64,000 bases of DNA from Candidatus Rhodoferax odensensis. Its GTDB lineage: Bacteria; Pseudomonadota; Gammaproteobacteria; Burkholderiales; Burkholderiaceae_C. The notes beneath the pieces were generated by a model. That model made no database searches, was not told the DNA's origin, and saw only the letters and a program-made list of their open reading frames with translations. How positions within the stretch are numbered: position 1 is the stretch's first letter; each line of letters begins with the position of its first letter. Position numbers and translations under genes: made by a program. The DNA lies in the NCBI GenBank assembly GCA_016718405.1, contig JADKDJ010000038.1, positions 62,001 through 126,000 on the forward strand, written 5' to 3'. Below, piece by piece: positions 62,101 to 64,000 of this stretch.

Positions 62101-62192
62101 GCTGCCGACGACACAAGCATGCCGACGGCCATGGCCAAGGTTGACCGACGCCATCTGGTCGCGTTGGACTGTTGTGCTTTATGTTTGAACAT
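59169..62192 (-). CDS. TonB-dependent receptor, Oar-like, with carboxypeptidase-regulatory domain
   Basis: A 1007-residue outer-membrane protein. Signal peptide cleaved after about A33 (SSAAIA|Q). A carboxypeptidase-regulatory-like beta domain spans roughly 38-110 (QVVITSVDTGTTRQVNVDAS). A plug domain follows (QLRNLPVPRNVNSVALLAPG, YYINGFDVTNIRNFLSYADL, GGYSVEYGRSLGGVVSLVTK). The long beta-barrel ends in LTARYEF with the terminal Phe needed for BAM recognition. Such Oar/OmpA-related receptors import large or unusual substrates with TonB energy; this one's ligand is unknown. TTTGGAG precedes the ATG. It is divergent from a related receptor at 63008. Confidence 0.93.
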   Translation of the reverse strand: MFKHKAQQSNATRWRRSTLAMAVGMLVSSAAIAQSSEGSIYGQGKAGSQVVITSVDTGTTRQVNVDASGNFSLAKMPPGRYKVTSNGVTRDVTVAIGSGTKVVLDAAVTMERVEITGSRAQGGIDVSSVESNTVFTQEQLRNLPVPRNVNSVALLAPGVVKGDKGLGGGADGTGGLPTFGGASVAENGYYINGFDVTNIRNFLSYADLPFDAIAEQQIKTGGYSVEYGRSLGGVVSLVTKRGTNEWKGGASVYWEPAALRSKGKNVKDNEPEAAGLGYTLFEEPDTASSLSTNFYIGGPVIKDKLFMFALVEGIRDVNTNFKENSASVIKSKKPKGLLKIDFTPNDSHRFELTAIAGKKEEQIDDYLHVKNGYGSYLTALTGPAVNSTRTSGADVVIGKYTGYLTDNLTLSTSWGRVNDQQESTTGSRTSASMCPVVFMLPGTTYAGCWAEPFPGGGGRDPNAPPTDDDKRTSFRFDLDYTVGNHTIRGGIDKLEFISGAAGGSPFDGAQYWREFQANGTSSVAGVVLPAGTRYQRLRESNNTTGNYAVEQSAYYLEDNWRIQKNLMLVGGLRWESFNNKNGDGDSFIKKENLLAPRIGASWDVNGDSSLKVYGNLGRYFIPVASNTNIRATRSEYSAESYYTFNGRDPVTAKPLNLVQVGTTNVSSDGRLALPATIADIELNPMSQDEVILGFQKAVAKGWTVGAKYTHRKINNGMDDWCDPASVGDYVTTHGYANFDYHTMATCQLINPGRDVTLMMDLNNDGVLKPFTVPAAATGIALYTRTYNALEFSFEKAFDGKWGLAGSYTYSRSKGTAEGYVNSTIDQDDAGVSQDFDFGVFTDGSNGYLPNDRTHSIKLFGTLGITENFKLGANLNSTSGRPLSRIGFVPSTTPGDASGYTVASTYYYLNSQGVTVLGQRGTEGRTPWTHTLDLQAQYTMKMGKNRLTLQADVFNVLNSQTATEYDEQNDFSRGTTTVGTPGRLSLNYGNPKGFQAPRSVRLTARYEF

Positions 62193-63007
62193 TGATACTC
62201 CAAAGGAAGATTAAGGGAACCAGCCAGTTTGCCGAACGAAACGCTGTTGAATCTCTCCATGAATGGATAAACACCCGCGTCTAATCAGTTGGCGCCGTGG
62301 TCATGGTCGGAACCGCCATTGTGATAGCCCTGTTGTCAGGTTGCCTTCAACCACACCAGACCTGCAGCCTTTATTGGTTGGGTCAACTTCGTAGATGTTG
62401 CTTTAGAAAGTAGTCGTAACTAATTGATACATATAATGATGTTGTCAAGCATCTCACCTTTGCATTGGCACGGACTTTGATCTGCAGGGTCGGCATGCAG
62501 GGTTTCACCTAGGTGTTACAGGGTGGTCGTTGTTGCCTTGATGCGACAAGTCGTTCACCGGTCCGATGTGCGTGACTTCTAGTCAACAATGATCGCGACG
62601 TCAAAACCATCAGCGAGTCGAAAAACCTCGCCACCTTGAAGGGAGGTGCGCGTCATGGCCGTTGCTGCCGCGCAACAAACCGACGAACTTCCTTATTAGA
62701 GAAAACCCTCGTCCGTGGTCCGGTTGCCGATCTTGTCACACAGATGAAATCGCAGAAATCGAGTAAAGCTCATATAAATCAATGAGTTACGGATGAGTCC
62801 GTTTGACGGATGGCTCTGTCCCGCCGCGAATCCTTGGTGCCACGGGGAAACACTACCGGTAACAGCTCGTAAGAGATGGAGAATCTCCGATCCAACTTAA
62901 ATGTGGCGAGTTTCCGTCTTGTGTTGTTTCGTATTGGTTTCGAAAGGCGCCAGCGGATCAGCGGCAAACCGGGGGCTCGCTTTTTATCCCTCAACATGGA
63001 ACTTCGC
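62193..63007. other. 815-nt intergenic region between two divergent TonB receptors
   Basis: Markedly more AT-rich than its flanks and without a credible gene; the open frames crossing it are short or shadows. Seen in it: an AT-rich patch near 62420-62450 with a TTGACA box reading leftward (62448-62443) but no well-spaced -10; ACGGA-TGAG-TCCGT (62789-62802); and GGAGA-A-TCTCC (62878-62888). It should hold both receptor promoters and any shared operator, but I cannot define them. Confidence 0.6.
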
Positions 63008-64000
63008 ATGCAAAGCAAAAAGCTTGTATTCAAAAAGACTCTGGTCGCTCGCGCACTATTCGTTGCGTTCGGCGCCACGGCTCTGACGGTCGGCATCAAT
63101 ACGACCGCGCTGGCGCAATCCAACGCCACTGGCAGCATCTTCGGGCGACTCGACGTTGCGGCGGGGGCGACGGTAGTGATCGAAAACACCGGCACGGGTC
63201 TGAAGCGGACCCTTACCCCCGACGCCACGGGTCGCTTTATCGCGACGTCATTGCCGGTGGGGACCTACAAGGCGACGATGATCAAGAATGGCACGGTCAC
63301 GGGTACCCAGACCGGTATCGAAGTTGTCCTGGGCCAAGGCGCGGAAGTTACCTTCACCACTTCAGCCAGTCTGCAAACGGTTCAAATTGTCGGCCGCCAG
63401 CAGAGCATTGACGTCACCAGCACCAACCCGGGCGCCAGCTTCACCGCGAAACAACTTGACGCTTTGCCTGTTGCACGCAACGTTGAGGCCATCATTCAGC
63501 TGGCACCCAACACCACGCGGGCGGACTCGCGCTTTGCGGGCGGCGCCTCCTTTGGTGGCGGTGCAGCGTCTGAAAACTCCTATTACATCAATGGCTACCC
63601 GGTCGTGAATCCGTTGACGGGGCTGGGCGCATCACAGCTGCCCTTTGGTGCGATTGCCGAAGCGCAGGTGCTTACCAGTGGTTTTGGTGCTGAGTTTGGA
63701 CGTTCTGTTGGCGGCGTCGTGAATATCATCACCAAAAGCGGCACCAACAACTGGGTCGCTGGTGCAAATGTGTCTGTGTCACCGAAATCATTGCGCGGCG
63801 ATCCGAAAGATATTTACTACATCGACACCAAGCAGTACAACGGCGGGGCAACCTACAACAACGCGACAGACGGCACGCTTCGTTTGGCACGCGCCGAGAA
63901 CACCCAGGGTCGCCAAAGTTTTGGGGGGTACCTGGGCGGACCCATCATCCAAGACAAGCTCTTCTTCTTTGGCGCTCTGGAACAAAGCACGACCGATGAC
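63008..64000 (+). CDS. TonB-dependent receptor, Oar-like (3' truncated by window end)
   Basis: Open from ATG 63008 to the end of the window, 331 codons without a stop. Signal peptide cleaved after about A36 (TTALA|Q). A regulatory-like beta domain follows (GSIFGRLDVAAGATVVIENT, GTYKATMIKNG), then a plug with KQLDALPVARNVEAIIQLAP, SENSYYINGYPVVNPLTGLG, SGFGAEFGRSVGGVVNIITK and the start of the barrel (GGYLGGPIIQDKLFFFGALE). It is a paralogue of the receptor at 59169, with the same domain order and matching plug motifs. An in-frame ATG at 62996 is an alternative start; 63008 gives the more typical signal peptide. Confidence 0.9.
   Translation, partial: MQSKKLVFKKTLVARALFVAFGATALTVGINTTALAQSNATGSIFGRLDVAAGATVVIENTGTGLKRTLTPDATGRFIATSLPVGTYKATMIKNGTVTGTQTGIEVVLGQGAEVTFTTSASLQTVQIVGRQQSIDVTSTNPGASFTAKQLDALPVARNVEAIIQLAPNTTRADSRFAGGASFGGGAASENSYYINGYPVVNPLTGLGASQLPFGAIAEAQVLTSGFGAEFGRSVGGVVNIITKSGTNNWVAGANVSVSPKSLRGDPKDIYYIDTKQYNGGATYNNATDGTLRLARAENTQGRQSFGGYLGGPIIQDKLFFFGALEQSTTDD

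Noticed and set aside
62779..63228. 149-codon minus-strand frame at the start of the second TonB receptor
   Set aside because: It overlaps the signal peptide and beta domain of the receptor in antisense and has no support as a gene.
1..64000. tRNA, rRNA, prophage, insertion sequence or CRISPR loci
   Set aside because: I looked in all intergenic gaps and found no cloverleaf-like segments, transposase or integrase genes, phage structural genes, or spacer-repeat arrays.

Overview
The window is about 64 kb of high-GC DNA from a member of the Comamonadaceae (Burkholderiales, Betaproteobacteria), closest in style to Rhodoferax, Hydrogenophaga or Acidovorax relatives. The main reasons are the gene orders: rlmN-pilW-rodZ-ispG-hisS-yfgM-bamB-der-hfq-hflX-hflK-hflC-DUF2065-hisZ-purA, and purD-hemF-rsfS-rlmH-maf-rng. 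The intergenic repeats carrying a CCCCCCGAGGGGG core also fit this family. The genus call is inference; no rRNA or tRNA gene is present to anchor it.

Layout. 1-5.4 kb: the 2-oxoglutarate dehydrogenase operon sucA (5' truncated)-sucB-lpdA, then zapE. 6.6-9.6 kb: a PP2C phosphatase, a small DUF465 protein, bamD and rluD. 9.8-11.9 kb: scpB overlapping rluB, then ndk. 12.5-28.1 kb: a long co-directional housekeeping block covering rRNA/tRNA methylation, pilus and cell-shape factors, isoprenoid synthesis, histidyl-tRNA synthetase, outer-membrane assembly, ribosome GTPases, Hfq, HflX/K/C, HisZ and PurA. 28.2-35.5 kb: a phosphoribosyltransferase, a cystathionine lyase-type enzyme, an arylesterase-selU-SMP30 operon, an orphan ABC ATPase, a broken cupin, rlmB and a lipoprotein. 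35.5-42 kb, minus strand: paired chromate transporters, an SDR reductase, a lipase-like hydrolase and a fadB/fadA beta-oxidation pair facing tex across a palindromic candidate operator. 42-50 kb: tex, an HDOD protein, cytosine deaminase, a PIN/RHH toxin-antitoxin pair, upp and a frameshifted HerA-like ATPase. 50-59 kb: a YebC-family protein, purD, hemF, rsfS, rlmH, maf, rng and two surface-polysaccharide genes. 59-64 kb: two divergent TonB-dependent (Oar-like) receptors, the second cut by the window end.

Most genes are recognisable housekeeping functions. I see no phage, IS element, CRISPR array or clear genomic island. The points most worth a second look are: (i) three genes with reading-frame breaks (hisZ, a cupin and the HerA-like ATPase), mostly at short homopolymers, which suggests either consensus errors or recent decay; (ii) a repeat family whose copies sit directly 5' of hflC and purD and appear to supply their ribosome-binding sites, tandemly duplicated before purD; (iii) a 34-bp dyad between the beta-oxidation genes and tex; (iv) the apparent absence of nadD from its usual place between hemF and rsfS, where a 343-nt non-coding stretch lies instead; (v) RsfS with a histone-H1-like Lys/Ala tail; and (vi) the paralogous divergent TonB receptor pair with an 815-bp control region. 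I did not find convincing evidence of an entirely new multi-gene system.
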